From the NCBI GenBank assembly GCA_013396525.1, contig VWYX01000272.1, forward strand, positions 457,825 to 521,824: a DNA stretch of 64,000 nt, written 5' to 3'. This DNA comes from Chaetorhynchus papuensis (lineage: Eukaryota; Chordata; Aves; Passeriformes; Rhipiduridae). Within the stretch, counting starts at the first letter, position 1; every line of letters begins with the position of its first letter. This document shows positions 12,293 through 23,582 of this stretch, piece by piece. The notes beneath the pieces are model-generated. The model did no database searches. It had not been told where the DNA came from and worked only from the letters and a program-made list of their open reading frames with translations. Position numbers and translations under genes: made by a program.

Positions 12293-12542
12293 GGAGTACC
12301 ACTTTTGAAAGTGAGAGTGATGAATATGGAAGTGAGGAGAGTGAAGAAATAAGTGAAGAGAGTGAAACTGACAGTGGAAGTGATAGGAGTGGAAATAAAC
12401 GTGAATTATCATTTTTTCCTGATGAAGATAAGGAGGAGTACATCTTCTTTCAAAAGACCCTAGCTGCTGTGAAGACTTGGTTCACGCTCTTTGGCTGGTC
12501 TAAGGGACAAAATCCCATTTCAATACCTTATTCACTGAGACG
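12293..12542 (+). CDS. CFAP47: CFAP47 window exon 4 (acidic linker and pre-CH segment)
   Basis: The 250-nt exon is bounded by acceptor ATCATTCAG and donor GTAATT; it starts phase 1 and ends phase 2. Its first third is a low-complexity acidic/serine tract of about 33 residues built on E-S-E, S-E-E and S-D repeats, likely disordered. The rest is ordered in character: a FFPDEDKEEYIFF motif, then QKTLAAVKTWFTLFGW and NPISIPYSLRR. The conserved W-F-x-L-F-G-W block is what I recall upstream of the CH domain in CFAP47. The DNA of the acidic part is a run of GAA/GAG/AGT codons, so it may vary in length among species or individuals. Confidence 0.93.
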
Positions 12543-13319
12543 GTAATTCACGTCTGCTTAGAGCTAACTCCTGTCTCTCATAACATGCTAACAGATCTAC
12601 TCAGATGGCTTGGATATGATCTAAGGAATATAAACACACTCTAATGCACAGTTTTCTATTAAAATTGTAGCTTCTATATGGTGCTTATATGCAAATGCCA
12701 ACCAGGTGTTAGTTTTAACATTCTAAAATGTATTTTCAACTATGATACCCTCGCATATCACAATGCAGTGTATGTTAAATATGCAGTTCAAACTATACGT
12801 CACCTTCTTAAGTGAAATTGATTCTCCTCCAAGACTGAACACAGTTCTAGCTTTCATCCCTTCTTTGGTGACATAAGTAAGTGCTTTAACAATATGTCTC
12901 CCATAATCTAAAGATCAAGAAACAGATGAGAAAGAATATTTCATAATCAAGAGTCTTGCAAGCACCCTGGAAATATACCAGTTGTGGTGGCATCACTTAG
13001 TTGATCTTATCTAGCTTGGAACTAAATACTGAAGAAGCCACTCTCCTGGGACACAATCACATAGACATTTATAAACATGATAAAAATCCAAATTATGTTT
13101 GGCAGAAAGATTTTATTTATGAAGGCATAAATATTCCATGCAGTTCAAAATTCTTACTTTATTTTGAAAGTTCTGTAAAGATGAAAAAGTGCTGTACTTT
13201 TCAACCTTCCTTGCTGCTGTTTTTAATTCATAGTTTGTTAAATTAGCATTGTGATACATGTAATTGTAGCTTATTTTGTGCATTTAGAAGAATAATATCA
13301 AAGGCTTTTTCTCTCTTAG
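12543..13319 (+). other. CFAP47: Intron 4-5
   Basis: 777 bp, no repeat or feature recognised. The 81-codon + strand open frame at 13001-13246 has no support. Confidence 0.85.
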
Positions 13320-13526
13320 TGATGTATGTATAGTCCAGCTAACCATTGCACAAGAAAAGAATTTTGTACGAAAACTTGACAAGGATAAGGGTTTTTATGA
13401 GATGTTATTGCGTCTGAATGGACAACCACTACCAGGCATTGCAGCGAGCCAGTCACTGCCCCCTAATCCAGTAGAACGAATGTTCCATCTCCACTGGCAG
13501 CATTCTGAATTGCTTTCTTTCCTTAA
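13320..13526 (+). CDS. CFAP47: CFAP47 window exon 5 (pre-CH conserved segment)
   Basis: The 207-nt exon follows acceptor TCTCTCTTAG. Its first base completes the Arg codon of exon 4 (CG|T), and it ends with AA at donor GTAAGT. It encodes a dense, conserved-looking stretch: DVCIVQLTIAQEKNF, GFYEMLLRLNGQPLPGI, and PPNPVERMFHLHWQHSELLSFL. The RMFHLHWQH segment is a good family landmark. A second GT lies three bases further on, but using it would place an in-frame TAA in the exon, so 13526 is the only workable end. Confidence 0.93.
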
Positions 13527-16169
13527 GTAAGTACAAGTGTGATGAGATATCCATGAATGCATCTTTTCTTTCCATTTTTTTTTTTAAATTAGCATACTTC
13601 AAGCATGGTTCTAACTAAATGGTATCCAGTGGGTTTAAGGTTTCCTTTATTATACATTTTTTGGGATAAGATTTATGTATTATAACCTTTCATTTCTTTT
13701 TACCAAGGTTATCTGCAGTTTACATTAATCAAAGTGTCCTTTGGTGGGGTTATATCCAACAAAGGAATTCCACAGGAACTCTGCTTCCTTAATTGCAAAA
13801 GATGGCTCTCAAACTCATTCCTTAGACAGATTCAGTAGGCAGTCAGATCAAGCTTTTCATTAATGATCTCACTGTTCCACTGATGCTCTTGGTGGAGCCT
13901 GATGACTCTTACGTGCAGTCTTCCCATTGAGATTTTCCAGGAATCTAGGAATCCTGAAACTAGCGTAAATTATGTTTGTTAAAATGGTGAGTTTTGGGGT
14001 AACTCGATGTGGATCCCAACCCTTTTTGATAAGAATAACAGGAATTGGAAAGAAATACGTAAATGTTTCTAATGAAGTTTCTTGGGAAATTTTTTAAAGC
14101 TATTTAATAGCTAAATTCTAATGAAAGCCTTCAGTTTTACTGAGCTTTGGCTGTTAAGTCACGGATGTATTCAGAGCAGAATTGAAGCAGCAGCCAGTTG
14201 GTCAAGGCTGAGTTCAGTGCCTCTGTACACTGATGCATTGATGATGGTTGTTGAGGTCAAATGATCAGACATGAAGTAGTAATCCATAACAATCCTAGAA
14301 AAACAATACAGGTTTTCACAGAAAAGCATTTCTAGCTGGACTCCTTTGCTTATATGTATTTTGATGATCTTGGAAGCCTTTTCCAATCTGAACTCTTTTA
14401 TAATTAATTTGGTGCTAATTTTGTGCTTGACGTTACCACATGCTGTTAGCTTTCTTCCTCTCCTAGTTTGTGTGAATCCTATAAGATTTCTTCTTTGCTC
14501 CTGATTTATGGGTCTAGTTTTTCTACTTGTGCATTGTAGCATCATCTAGAATTTCCTCACAGGTGTTTATAGATCATAGTACAAAAATGTCTGATGGCAT
14601 GACTTTGTATAATGATGGAAAGACATCTACAGCCAGCTGAGATATGAGTAACTTACCTGTGATCTGCTATCCCTGCACGTTCACTGTGATATGTGGAAAG
14701 TCAGCAGATTGTTCTTGGCTTTCTTACACCAACCACTGCTTTCTGGTCAGCGTAGTTCAAATAAAGCATAGTTTGTATTTCAAATTTTCCACTTGCCAAA
14801 ACAGGTGGATGGTGCTCAGTGTTTCAAGCAACATTCCAAGTGTCAGTTTTATTGTCCTCCACTCAAAAGGTTTCCTTGGTGTATTACCACAGCAGTAAAG
14901 GAAAAGTCTGGGTATTTTACAGAACAACTAAGTTGTTGCAAGCCCTGTGCCTTGAGGAAAAATGCCTTAACAGTGTGACAGTATTGATCTTGGACAACTG
15001 GCATCATGTTAAACATTAACCTGAATGAAGTAGAATTCTTTTAGGACAGTGTTCCTCAGTAGCAAAATGCAGCCAGTTATAAGAACATTCAGTTATACAG
15101 AGCTTTTCCATGATGACATGGAATGTTCTGTGCTTTTCTTGGAACAAAAATTATAGATTACACCTATTCCTATGTATTTACCAAGTAAAAATGTCAGAAG
15201 AAAGATAGGACACCGGGAAAGATTAATACTGTATAGCTTTCATATTTTTTAATTTGGGAGGAGCTGAAGTTTAAAAGGGATTTCAACAAACAGAGTCTAT
15301 GGGTTAGTGGAAAATGGGAATTTCAGACATGGTGAGTTTTAGAACCAGACTGCTAACTTGATGCTGTTTTTGTGTCCCTGATTAAAATATTTTTGTTTTA
15401 AACAATATGCTTGGTAATTGTATGGAATATGACATTTCAATAATTTGAATCATTTTCCAAGTAAAATATGGAAACTGAAATTGTACTCTTACTAGAAAAA
15501 TATAATTCTGTGAGAAGAGTAATAACTTGTCATGATCCTAATTACAAACTGTGCTATTTGACTTTTAATGTGCAAAATAAATTTATTTTGGACTGTATGG
15601 TACTGGAAAAGCATGATCATTTCATTTGAATGAAAGACTGGTTATATAAGAAGAAATGCTAGCTTAATTTTTATTCACATTAACCATTTTATAAACTCAG
15701 AGAACAATTTAAATCTAGATATGCTATGATAATCTTCCTGACCTAAAAGTCAGGAAGTTTTTCTATTCTCCTGAGAAAAAGAAACTTCAAAATTCTACAT
15801 TGTTTTCCTTTCTTTCCAGCATATTTGTTTAAACTGTGTCATTTGAGATAAGGAATAGTCTTTCTTCACTTGGAAATTAACTTTTTTGGTGTTCAGTCTA
15901 ATGAAGTTGCCTTTTGTTACAGCAATTACTTTTCTTGTTGCATTTATTAGTAACTTGAGAAGAGATGTCAGGTCCATTGAGAGTTTTGAAATACCTTTGC
16001 TTACACCCATAAGACTTCCAATATTATTTGTAAATATGAAACTGCAGACAGATAAAAGTATCAGCAAGTTTCAGTTCTGCTGATGTGATGCAACACTGGT
16101 CACTTGGCTTTCGCATGGAAATGGATATTATTTGTTTTGATGCTTTGTGTTATAATAAATCCTTTATAG
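13527..16169 (+). other. CFAP47: Intron 5-6
   Basis: Holds an uninterpreted 124-codon antisense open frame (14171-14545) and a 9-bp-stem hairpin at 15734-15757 (CTTCCTGAC arms). No repeat family was recognised. Confidence 0.75.
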
Positions 16170-16221
16170 AGGAGCAGTACTCATAAACAAGCCAATCTGT
16201 CCAGAGATGTATGTTCTTTTG
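16170..16221 (+). CDS. CFAP47: CFAP47 window exon 6 (52-nt small exon)
   Basis: This short exon is proposed because exon 5 ends in phase 2 while exon 7 reads in phase 0, so one exon must lie between them. Here an acceptor CCTTTATAG is followed by one base that completes AA|A (Lys), then 17 open codons to a phase-0 GT. The translation (GAVLINKPICPEMYVLL) extends the exon 5 end as FLK-GAVLI and looks like the short link this family has before the divergent linker. The donor GTGTGT is weak. It is the least certain exon of the chain, but it repairs the frame exactly. Confidence 0.72.
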
Positions 16222-16278
16222 GTGTGTAGCTGTTGGCATAGGAATTGAACACGAGCTTCTATTCATGAAGCTCATCTA

Positions 16279-16312
<34 letters not shown>

Positions 16313-17124
16313 CATACATATATATATTTGCTCATATAAAATAATTAATAGAGCTGGATCACTAGTCCAGAGGCTAGTTAGATAGAACACAGTGGAGATT
16401 ACACGTAGGTTGAACAACTTGAAAAACCTGGATTTCTCTTAAAAAGAATTATCTTTCCTGCCTATTAACTTTTCCTGCTTCATGATTCCAGAAGCCAGGG
16501 AGCATATCTTTCTCATGTTATGCCAGAATTTCTGCTTGCACCTGAAGATTATAAGATATGGACTGAAGTGAATACTGGACTGAGGGTAGGTAGGTTTGGT
16601 GTTTTTTCTCTTTTTAGCAAAGCCCACTGCTTAGTTTCAGTCCTTTGAGTACTAGTGCAAGTTCTTGGTGGGCCATCAGTGTTACTGTGGTGACTGTTTT
16701 GGATTGCATAAATCTAAGCACATATGTGAGACTGAGTAGGGATTTAAGCTGACTCCAACATTTACACTGGTCTCCCCTGTTTTTTTTCCATTCCTTCTGA
16801 CACTGTTGATACCTGATATTGATGTCCAACAGATATGTTTTAAAGCAGGGGTCAGATTATCATACAGATATTACAATTTTTAAAAGAAATATTTTGTGCG
16901 TTGCCCCTGTTTCCTGATTGCTGCTTTCAACTCCTGTCAGTTGTTATGGTTCTTATTCCTGAGACAGCAGCAAACTGCAAGTCGTTCTAATGTAGGTCAC
17001 TATTGCACTATAGTAGATGTTATCAGCCATTTATGACATTGATTCATTATTGTCCTTGTGTGAATTTCCTATCCAAACTGCTGAAATGAATATGGAAAAC
17101 AAAATCCTTTCCTTTTATCTCAAG
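16222..17124 (+). other. CFAP47: Intron 6-7
   Basis: Contains an A19/(TA)n simple repeat at 16278-16328; otherwise unremarkable. Confidence 0.75.
16278..16328. repeat. Poly(A) followed by (TA)n simple repeat
   Basis: A run of 19 A is followed by TA dinucleotides with a short ACATACA interruption. Likely length-variable. Confidence 0.95.
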
Positions 17125-17265
17125 TGTTTCACACCTGAGGTGAAGAGAAGAAGTGTGAGAAGCTCAGGCAAATTAAGTGGCAAGCGGATCTTCGTTCTGG
17201 AGGACAGCGCATTTGAGACAATGAGCAAACGAGCGTGGACAGATGTGCTACTGCAGATATACAAG
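17125..17265 (+). CDS. CFAP47: CFAP47 window exon 7
   Basis: The 141-nt, phase-0 exon (47 codons) lies between the pyrimidine-rich acceptor CCTTTTATCTCAAG and donor GTAAAT. The first half is basic and poorly structured (EVKRRSVRSSGKLSGKR), probably a variable linker. The second half carries a conserved-looking SKRAWTDVLLQIYK helix that runs directly into VFVLP of exon 8. The upstream open frame (17017-17124) is intronic by the splice model. An alternative phase-0 acceptor at 17138-17139 would shorten the exon by five codons. Confidence 0.85.
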
Positions 17266-17944
17266 GTAAATTGCAGGTACATTTACTGCCAGGTTCTGAA
17301 GAACTGATGGCCAAAAGCTTTAATTTTAAAAAAGATCTGTGGTTTACTGGAGGTTTATTTTTTTCTAAACACATCTTTCAAACGAAATACTTGTATTTTA
17401 TTTCTGTGTAACAGAGAAGGAAAAAGAGACTGAGAATATTTTAATTTTCTGTAAAACTTTAGAAGTGTGTTAATACATTCAAACTAGGATATGTTATATT
17501 AGAAGAGTCTACATTTTTTAGAATTAAATGTTATAGAAATATTATTGGAAGTAAAGAAAACTCTATCATGCTTTTTTGTTACCCTGCTTAGAAGCTCTTT
17601 TCACTGGACATAATTGCCTAGATGTATAACTGTAGTATTTATTATCTTACATTAGAATGGAATTTTTAAACAGCTAAGGATTTTTAAATAATACTTATTC
17701 CTTTTAAAATACGATCAACTTGGTCAGAATAGACTTCTCAAATTTTGTTCAATTTTATTTTTACTGATGCTTGAGAAGAATCTTGGGTGTCTAAATAATG
17801 TTTTCCAAGGTAAATGTTTCATCAATGATCAGTAACATTTATGTGCCTAAAAGAAATATTAATTTATTTCTGTTCCAAGGGATGGAAAATAGATTAAAAG
17901 AATAGCTAATATTTGGGCTTCCCACTACAAGTCAACCATGGATG

Positions 17945-18415
17945 TACTGGAGTGTGACTTCAATGAAGGGTCCCACAGATGATTTAAGAGACTGGAGCAT
18001 CTGTCATACAGAGAGAGACCAAAAGAGCTGACACTGTTCAGCCAGGAGAAGAGAAGGCTCAGAGAGGAGGGGGATGTCTCTGAACAATTTGTGTAAATAC
18101 CTGATGGGAAGCTGGTTGCAAAGAGGACAGTGCCTGACTCCTCAGTAGTGCCTCATGACACAGTAAGAGGCACCACACATGAACTGAGATGCAGGAAATG
18201 CCTTTAAACTTAAGAAACCTTTTTCCTGTCAGAGTGGTCACACACTAGAATAGATTACCTGATGGGGTTGTGGAGATACTGTTCTTGGAGATGTCCAAAA
18301 CCCAACTGAATGTGACCCTGGCAAGGCATTCTAACTGATCTTGGAGCAGGAGGTTTGGACCAGGCAATGTCTGGAGCTGCCTTCAAACCTCAACTATTCT
18401 CTGATTATGTGATTA
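17945..18415 (+). mobile_element. CR1 LINE 3' fragment
   Basis: Sense-strand CR1 landmarks appear in order: AGACTGGAGCATCTGTCATA, TTCAGCCAGGAGAAGAGAAG, AGAGTGGTCACACACTAGAA, and a terminal TTCAAACCTCAACTATTCTC close to the 3' tail. Heavily diverged, so an old copy. Confidence 0.85.
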
Positions 18416-18839
18416 TTGATTGGAAAAGGATAATAAAAAATAGCAAAAATTGTATTAAAGTAGGTATGTACCAGAGATGTAGAGTTGATCTAGAAAAAAA
18501 CGAGGAGAAAAATAGCTGAGAGAGGAACAGTGATGAGACAGTATGTGTACGTGGGCTGGCACAGATGACCTAAGAACACATGGGAACATGGGTGTGGAAA
18601 AATGCAAGCATAATGACCAGAAAACAAGTCACTTTGCTGTTCTTTCAATTTGCTGTATTATTCATAGGTATATGACAGACTAGCACAGAGCAAAACCCCA
18701 CCAAAATTAATAGTATATATGAATGTTTTGTTGTTTGGGTTTTGATTTTTTTTCCTGAGGAGATGAAATCCTAAAAAATAGGTAGCTTGAACTGCCTTGA
18801 TTCAATCAGGTTTTATATCAGTCAGATCGAGGAAATCTC

Positions 18840-18965
18840 CAGTGTCAATCCAGGCTGGGGGATGAAGAGATCATGATCAACTCTGCTGAGAAGGACTTGG
18901 AGGTGCTGGTGGATGAGAAGCTGGACATGAGCCAGCCATGTGCACTTGCAGCCCAGAAAACAAGT
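18840..18965 (+). mobile_element. CR1 LINE internal fragment
   Basis: Carries CCAGGCTGGGGGATGAAGAG followed by GAAGGACTTGGAGGTGCTGG and ACATGAGCCAGCCATGTGCA, the sense CR1 segment that lies just before the 3' untranslated part. Confidence 0.85.
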
Positions 18966-19221
18966 TTTGCCCTGAATTTTATTTTAGGCCTATAATGTTA
19001 ATCTTTTCAGAAGAAACAACAATGTAATTTGGACCTAAATACACAGCTGGGTTATGAAAGGTATAATTTGAACGTTGTCTATAGATTGCACTGGACATCA
19101 GTATAGTAGTTCAGCAATTAATGCTTTGGATAGAATGTGTACAGTAATTCTTGGAATACAGATGACCTAGTGATTTCACAGGGTTCATCAAAACTTGGAG
19201 AAAAGCTAAAACCAAAAAATA

Positions 19222-19665
19222 TTTAGAATCACAGAATATCTCAAGTTGGAAGGGACCCATAAGGATCACCAAGTCCAACTCTCATCTCCTTACAGGACTA
19301 CCTAAACTAAACCATATGACTAAGAGCATTCTCCAGATGCTCCCTGAACTCTGACAGACTTGATGCCATGACCATTTCCCCGGAGAGCCTATTCCAGTGC
19401 CCGACCACCCACTGAGTGCAGAACCTTTTCCTAAGATCCAAACTTCCCCTGTTGCAGCTTCATTCCATTTCCTTGTGTCCATATTGCTGATCATCAGAGA
19501 GAGGAGATTGGCACCTCCCTCTCCTGTTGCCTCCCTTGAGGAAGTTGTAGACTGTTGTGGGGTCACTCTTCAGCCTTCTGCAGGCTGAACAAACCAAGTG
19601 ATTTCAGCTGCTTCTTGTGTGTCTTGCCCTTGAGACCTTTCACCATCCTGTGTAGTGGTTATGTG
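19222..19665 (-). mobile_element. CR1 LINE 3' fragment
   Basis: Begins AGAATCACAGAATATCTCAA and GTTGGAAGGGACCCATAAGG (antisense CR1 tail), then CGGAGAGCCTATTCCAGTGC and TCTTCAGCCTTCTGCAGGCT. The end lies about 140 bases before exon 8. The 94-codon antisense open frame at 19282-19566 is remnant CR1 sequence. Confidence 0.88.
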
Positions 19666-19803
19666 GGTGCTAAAGTGCAATCTCCTAAACCTTTTCTAAA
19701 TTAGAAAACCTCTCGAGTTTGAACTGTTGTTTTTTTTTTCTTTATCTGTCAACTCAAAATTATTTTTACAGTTCATGCTTTAAAACACTTTTTATCATTT
19801 CAG

Positions 19804-19999
19804 GTGTTTGTTCTTCCATGCGTTTCTTCCTGTATTGTTCCTGACCCATCAAACTTGGAAAGCTTGGAGAACATGCCAGGAATAAAATCAGAACCTTTAT
19901 GCAGTAATATATATTCTCGATATGAAAGAACCATCCTCATCTGGTTGAATAAACATTATGAGAAAAATCGAAAAATTGTGTGGAAAGATAGTCAAAGAG
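19804..19999 (+). CDS. CFAP47: CFAP47 window exon 8 (start of CH domain)
   Basis: The 196-nt exon follows acceptor ATCATTTCAG and ends at donor GTGAGA, with one base (G) left over. After a VFVLPCVSS lead and a variable stretch, the C-terminal third (YERTILIWLNKHYEKNR) is the first helix of a calponin-homology domain: the aromatic/aliphatic L-x-W-L-N pattern at the start of CH folds is clear. It sits just downstream of a cluster of CR1 fragments and just upstream of the largest intron in the window. The split Gly codon is completed by exon 9 about 14.2 kb away. Confidence 0.94.
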
Positions 20000-20831
20000 G
20001 TGAGATAATTCTTTCACTATGTTCTTTCTTCTAATACTCCTTTTGTAGACTTTTACAACAGTTATTCATAGAGATACTGTGACAACTTGCTGTTGAAAGT
20101 ATTTTTTGGTATAAGTATTGCCTACTCATGTGTATTTCCTTTCCTTGCGTTTCTGTTTTTCAAGATCAGCATCTTTTGATTAGCACTATTCATGATGAAT
20201 CTTCTGTGTTCTGTGTGTTCTTATAGTTTTTAATTAGGCATAAAGGGTGATGTGAACCTTCTCACTTTCTTCTTTCCATTAAGGAAAGTGCTAACAGTAA
20301 TTACTTTATCTTAATTTTCCTGTTTGTAGTCACACACAGTTGTTAATATTTGTGCTTATACTGGTATGTTTGAGAGCTGCCTTTTCAGAATTTTTGGAAT
20401 ATTTTAGTATGTCCTTTATTCAGTGACATTTGGGAAGGCAGTAGAGACCAAGGTTCCAGATTATGAATCTTGACTCTCATGATTGCTTGAGTAGCAAGGT
20501 TAGATAAAATTACCTTTTCCATTTAAGACTGATCTAGGCAGTTCTGGTATTCAAATCTGGTAAAACTGTTCAACCACTAGTAATTATTACTTCTATTTTC
20601 TTTCATGATTTTTCCCTTTTGCTTCTTGACCTTAACTTCATTGCCTTTTTCAGCAATAATTTGGGATGTGTGGTGAGCCCCAGGAAAGGCCAATCTGTTG
20701 ATAAGCAGGGATGACCTCCAGAACGGCTCATAAGACACATATGGAAAAAAATTTTCTGGTGTCATTTTTGCCTCAAGCGATTTCTGACCTGTCTGAATTA
20801 TGGATACTGTTTGGATGTCATCTTCTATAAG

Positions 20832-20863
20832 TCTCATTTGGGCAGAATCTCATTTGGGCAGAA
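20832..20863. repeat. 16-bp tandem duplication
   Basis: TCTCATTTGGGCAGAA occurs twice in direct succession, with a partial third start. Confidence 0.95.
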
Positions 20864-22539
20864 TCTCTATCTTGTACATGCTTTAAATATCCCTTGGCTT
20901 TTCTCATTTTACTGTGTAGAAGTAAATTATAATGGCTATTCTCAAATATGTTGAATAGTTCTGCTGGTAAGATTGAAATGTTAGTCTATACCCCATGCAT
21001 CCAACAGAAATATATCTCTAGCTGTCAATTTGTAGTTTGGATCTGATCTTATGATTAACTCAGGGAGCTCCCTAGCTAAATAATATGCCCAGCAGGAAGT
21101 AGGTGTATTTGCAATATGTTATTTTTTCTTATCTGTGCCTGCTTTAGTGGAGCTTCCTTGCAGTTGCAAGCACTGCTCTGCTGGGCTTTTCTGAACCCCC
21201 TGCGTGTAGATGACAACTTGCAGAGAGAATGGCTCTGTCTGGCCAGGGTTGTGGCTCACTGTAAATGCTGCATGGATAAATTCCCCATCCCCATCTGTCT
21301 GTTCTCTGGGTTTCAGGCTCCAGGAATACCTGGGTCTTGAGGTGTGGCTGGCCTTGTTCTGGTCTGAGGGAGCTCAGTGGGGAGAATGTGAGTGCCAAAA
21401 TACATCTTATTTAACAGTAAACTTTTAATTGAGTTACAGTCTCTAAAGATGAGATGAATCTGAATCCTAAAGTACAGATCTAGTGGAAGTTACCAGACAA
21501 AAAAGCTGTAGGTGTCCAAGTAGAACATGTACTAATGAGGCATTTTAAGGAATCAATTATTGAAAGTGTCATTTTAGTTGCCTAAGAGTATGTAATTAAT
21601 TATAGTATAAAAATGAGGGGTCTGTTTTTAATAAGTCATCATATAGTTATCAGCAATTGTAAAGTAAAGGTTCTTTTAAAATTATTTAGTTCTAAAGGCC
21701 CCCCAAATTTGGCACCCCAAAAGAACAATTTAATTACAATGTTGGTGTTCTCAGAAAATAATAATAACTTCTGCTGAATTGTGCTGTCACTACAGATAAC
21801 TTACTAGGCTGATATATTCATTAGTGCAAATCTGTATCTTTGTTGTAGCTTTGACTCTGGGTTCCAGGTGAAGATGAATTCTGTGGTCACTGCCACGGGA
21901 CATTTATCTGCATTGCAGCTCTCGCCTACAATTTCACTTAATTATACTTTTCTGCTTTCAGAGAAGTGCAAGACTGAAATGAGAAGGCAGAGTTTAACTA
22001 TACTTCCTGCATATGGGAAGTTACAGGTACTGCCTTGCTATATCAACTTCTTTATAGGAGTTTTGGTTCATGAGTTCTGTATTCTCTTTTCTGCAGGGCA
22101 CGCAGAAATAACTTGATTTATGCACATAAGCATGCCCTTTTCTTTTCCTTCTATTTCTGTTTCTCTCCCAAAACTGCCTAAGTGAGCATTGGCAAAGATC
22201 TAACAATCCAAAAAAGAGAGAAAGTTCTGTAAAATTGTGAAATTAATAGTCTTAGTGTTATGCCTTTGCATTATGAAAGTTTTTAGTTGTACAATCTTAC
22301 ACTGTTTTGTTTCAGAGATGACCTGCCTCAATGTTTTTGTATCCTCTGCTTTAGCCTTCACTTTCCTCTTGCTTTTGCTGCCTCAGAATGAATTGGTGTC
22401 TGTTACTGTGCTGTTCTTTCTGCCAAATGAGGCAGAGAATCTGATGGCAAAGAACAGAGAAAAGACCTGAGGGACTCAATGCCTTCTTTTTTTTTTTTAC
22501 TTGGTCTTAATTGGTTAAGATTGGGCACTGAGCAATCCC

Positions 22540-23235
22540 AGGCCCTCAAGATGAAAGGGAAAGCCTGGAACAAGGAAGACCTGTGGAGATGGATCAGATT
22601 AGGGAGCCACCAGACAAACACAAGCCCATGGGACCCAATGGGGTTCACCACATGCTGAGAGAACTGGCCAATGTCATTGCAAGGTCACATTCACTAATCT
22701 TGGAAGGGTCAGGACAATCAGGGGGAAAGTTTGGGACAGGTTTGGAAGAGATGTCATTCCCATCTGGAAAGAGAATCCAGGAAGAAGGTTTGGAAGAGAT
22801 GTCATTCCCATCTGGAAAGAGAGTCCAGGAAGCTACAAAGCCAATCACCCTCTTCTTGTCTATTGAGATGTTAATGGAGTAAATAATCTTTTCAAACATC
22901 AGCAAACATACAAAGTACAGGAACATTTTTGTGAGGAGTCCCCATGAATTTACAGAGGGGATATCATGATGGATCAACCTGATTGCCTTCCATGATGACA
23001 TGGGCAGCTCAGTGGATGGGGGAGAGCATGGATGTTTATCTCAGCTTGGGCAAGGCCTTCAACGTCCTGCTGTAACATCCTCATAACCAAACTGCTGAAG
23101 TCCAGGCCAGTTAAGGGCCCAGTGAGGATGGCTGAAATTAGGCTGAACTGCCAGGCTCAATGGGTAATGGTCAGTGGCACAAAATCTGGCTGGAGTCTGG
23201 TCACCAGTAACATTCCCCAGGGGTCATTAGTGTGA
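22540..23235 (+). mobile_element. CR1 LINE ORF2 fragment (reverse transcriptase region)
   Basis: In the + strand, residues such as EPPDKHKPMGPNGVH and LRELANVIARS match the conserved CR1 reverse-transcriptase region I know as 'P-x-x-x-K-P-x-G-P-D-G-V-H-P-R-V-L-R-E-L-A'. Later bases include CAGAGGGGATATCATGATGG and ATTCCCCAGGGGTCATTAG (the P-Q-G-S motif). Stops and frameshifts break it, so it is a dead copy. Confidence 0.85.
22739..22834. repeat. 48-bp tandem duplication inside CR1
   Basis: Two copies of a 48-bp unit starting GGTTTGGAAGAGATGTCATT, differing at about one base. Near-identity means the duplication is much younger than the CR1 copy. Confidence 0.92.
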
Positions 23236-23565
23236 ATTTGTTTTTTAACATCATACACAGGAGAAGAGCTTATATATCTTGGCAGATTTAATATTCTGAT
23301 ATACTATTGGTCCTTTAAGTCTTATGATGTTAAGGTTAATCTACAAATTTATACTCAGGTATTTTGACATTTTAAATTATGTTAGCTTTAAACTAAGCAT
23401 TTAAGTAGGCTTTGCCAGAGGAAATTAAAAGTGTCATAAGGAAAAATGTCAGAGTATATTAAGTGTTCATGCAACTCAGCTGGAAGTCTCAAATGTCCTC
23501 AGTTTTGAAATTTGGTTGTTATTATTTACTTAATACTAGGAATTTTAAGAGAAGGATTAGGGTTG

Positions 23566-23582
23566 TTTTTTTTTTTTTTTTT
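23566..23582. repeat. T17 homopolymer
   Basis: Uninterrupted run of 17 T. Confidence 0.95.

Larger units (their letters stand above)
17266..19803 (+). other. CFAP47: Intron 7-8
   Basis: Roughly 40% of this intron is CR1-derived (three fragments in both orientations, listed separately). The rest is AT-rich. Confidence 0.85.

Noticed and set aside
17017..17124. Upstream in-frame extension of exon 7 with an ATG
   Set aside because: A strong acceptor at 17124 and the phase from exon 6 explain the exon; the extension is an open intronic stretch.
22583..22882. 99-codon + strand frame as a gene
   Set aside because: It is a CR1 reverse-transcriptase remnant lengthened by a 48-bp duplication.
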